This document shows positions 5,174 to 5,788 of a stretch of DNA of 5,788 bases, in pieces. The DNA comes from Bacteroidia bacterium. Lineage in GTDB: Bacteria; Bacteroidota; Bacteroidia; Bacteroidales; UBA5342. The stretch's first letter is position 1. Each line of letters starts with the position of its first letter. The translations under genes were made by a program, and so were the position numbers. The notes under the pieces are model-generated. The model was not told where the DNA came from. It did not search any database and was given only the letters and a program-made list of their open reading frames with translations. The stretch is from positions 1-5,788 of the forward strand of contig JAUIMD010000149.1 in NCBI GenBank assembly GCA_030433225.1, in the 5' to 3' direction.

Positions 5174-5788
5174 ATGAATGTTATTCGCATACAAAACCTG
5201 CATAAAACCTACCACGACTCGGAGGTGAAAGTACATGCCGTACAAGGAGTTGACCTTGAATTTAAGCAAGGGGAATTTACCGCTATTGTGGGCCCTTCAG
5301 GCTGCGGAAAAACCACCTTTTTAAATATGCTGGGTGGATTGGATAAGCCCAGTGCTGGCTCCATTTGCATAGGCAACACCTGCCTCGAAAGCCTTCGGTC
5401 TTCTGAACTCATCCATTTCCGACTGCATAACATAGGCTTTGTGTTTCAGGCCTACAACCTCATTCCGGTGCTTACGGCAAAAGAAAATGTCGAATTTATT
5501 ATGGAGCTGCAGGGAAGACCCAAAAAAGAACGGGATGCGCGGGCCATTGAACTGCTTACCGAAGTTGGCCTTGGAGACCGTATTGACAGCCGCCCCTCAA
5601 AACTCTCCGGCGGACAGCAACAACGGGTGGCAGTGGCAAGAGCGCTGGCATCCAAGCCCAAATTCGTATTGGCAGATGAACCTACGGCCAACCTCGACTC
5701 AAAATCCACCGAAATGCTGCTTGACATTATGGAAAAACTCAACCGGGAAGAAAACATCACTTTTATTTTTTCCACACACGATAAAAGA
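5174..5788 (+). CDS. ABC transporter ATP-binding protein, MacB/LolD type, 3' end missing
   Basis: The frame is open from ATG 5174 to the window edge, 205 codons, with no stop. All nucleotide-binding motifs are present in order: Walker A GPSGCGKT (40-47), Q-loop Gln92 in VFQAYNLIP, signature LSGGQQQR (144-151), Walker B FVLADEP with catalytic Glu169, D-loop ANLDS (172-176) and H-loop His202 in STHD. The family is usually about 220-235 aa, so some 20-30 residues are missing. The QQQR signature and the YNLIPVLTAKENV stretch are typical of MacB/LolD ATPases that serve FtsX-type permeases. The gene lies 29 nt downstream of such a permease on the same strand and should power it from the cytoplasm. 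The start follows an A/C-rich leader with no Shine-Dalgarno sequence. Function is firm as an ATPase; the substrate is inferred only from neighbours. Confidence 0.93.
   Translation, partial: MNVIRIQNLHKTYHDSEVKVHAVQGVDLEFKQGEFTAIVGPSGCGKTTFLNMLGGLDKPSAGSICIGNTCLESLRSSELIHFRLHNIGFVFQAYNLIPVLTAKENVEFIMELQGRPKKERDARAIELLTEVGLGDRIDSRPSKLSGGQQQRVAVARALASKPKFVLADEPTANLDSKSTEMLLDIMEKLNREENITFIFSTHDKR

Noticed and set aside
5452..5775. 107-aa minus-strand open frame at the right edge
   Set aside because: It is antisense to the Q-loop to Walker B region of the ABC ATPase; Ser-rich composition is typical of a reverse shadow of such genes.
1..5788. Insertion sequence, phage, CRISPR array, tRNA or rRNA
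   Set aside because: I saw no transposase or integrase, no regularly spaced repeats, no terminal inverted repeats with target duplications, and no cloverleaf or rRNA sequence.
3153..5788. Naming the genes lolA, lolC/E and lolD outright
   Set aside because: Family resemblance and context support a Lol-like system, but the substrate is unproven, MacB-type export is possible, and the regulator is unusual for a housekeeping Lol operon.

Overview
The window reads as chromosomal DNA from a member of the Bacteroidota. The reasons are a pyruvate kinase with the clade-like RMNTAH segment, two promoter elements of the Bacteroidota form TAnnTTTG, gene starts with no Shine-Dalgarno sequence and A/C-rich leaders, and a LolA-like protein of a kind common in that phylum. 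It holds six genes; the first and last are cut by the window edges.

Left part (1-2227): the 3' end of queF (7-cyano-7-deazaguanine reductase, queuosine tRNA modification) runs rightward. It meets pyk (pyruvate kinase, last step of glycolysis), which runs leftward. A 12-bp perfect stem with A/T tracts on both sides lies between their stop codons and looks like a shared bidirectional terminator. These are housekeeping genes with intact catalytic residues. One pyk residue deviates: Ala replaces the serine that binds K+ in muscle pyruvate kinase.

Middle (2228-2560): a divergent, AT-rich intergenic region. It carries a TAnnTTTG box for pyk and a well-formed promoter for the rightward operon. An imperfect palindrome over the rightward -7 box is a candidate operator for the TetR-type repressor encoded next.

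Right part (2561-5788): a compact co-directional cluster of a TetR-family repressor, a secreted LolA-like periplasmic protein, a four-TM FtsX/MacB/LolC-type permease, and a MacB/LolD-type ABC ATPase (C-terminus beyond the window). Gaps are 4, 21 and 29 nt with no terminator, so one transcript is likely. A reasonable model, not proven, is that the ATPase and a permease dimer act at the inner membrane. They would release a lipid, lipoprotein or other hydrophobic ligand to the LolA-like carrier, and the TetR protein would control expression in response to an unknown ligand. This regulated LolA/ABC cassette is the best candidate for an incompletely described system here. Each component belongs to a recognisable family, and nothing else in the window looks like a new class of element.
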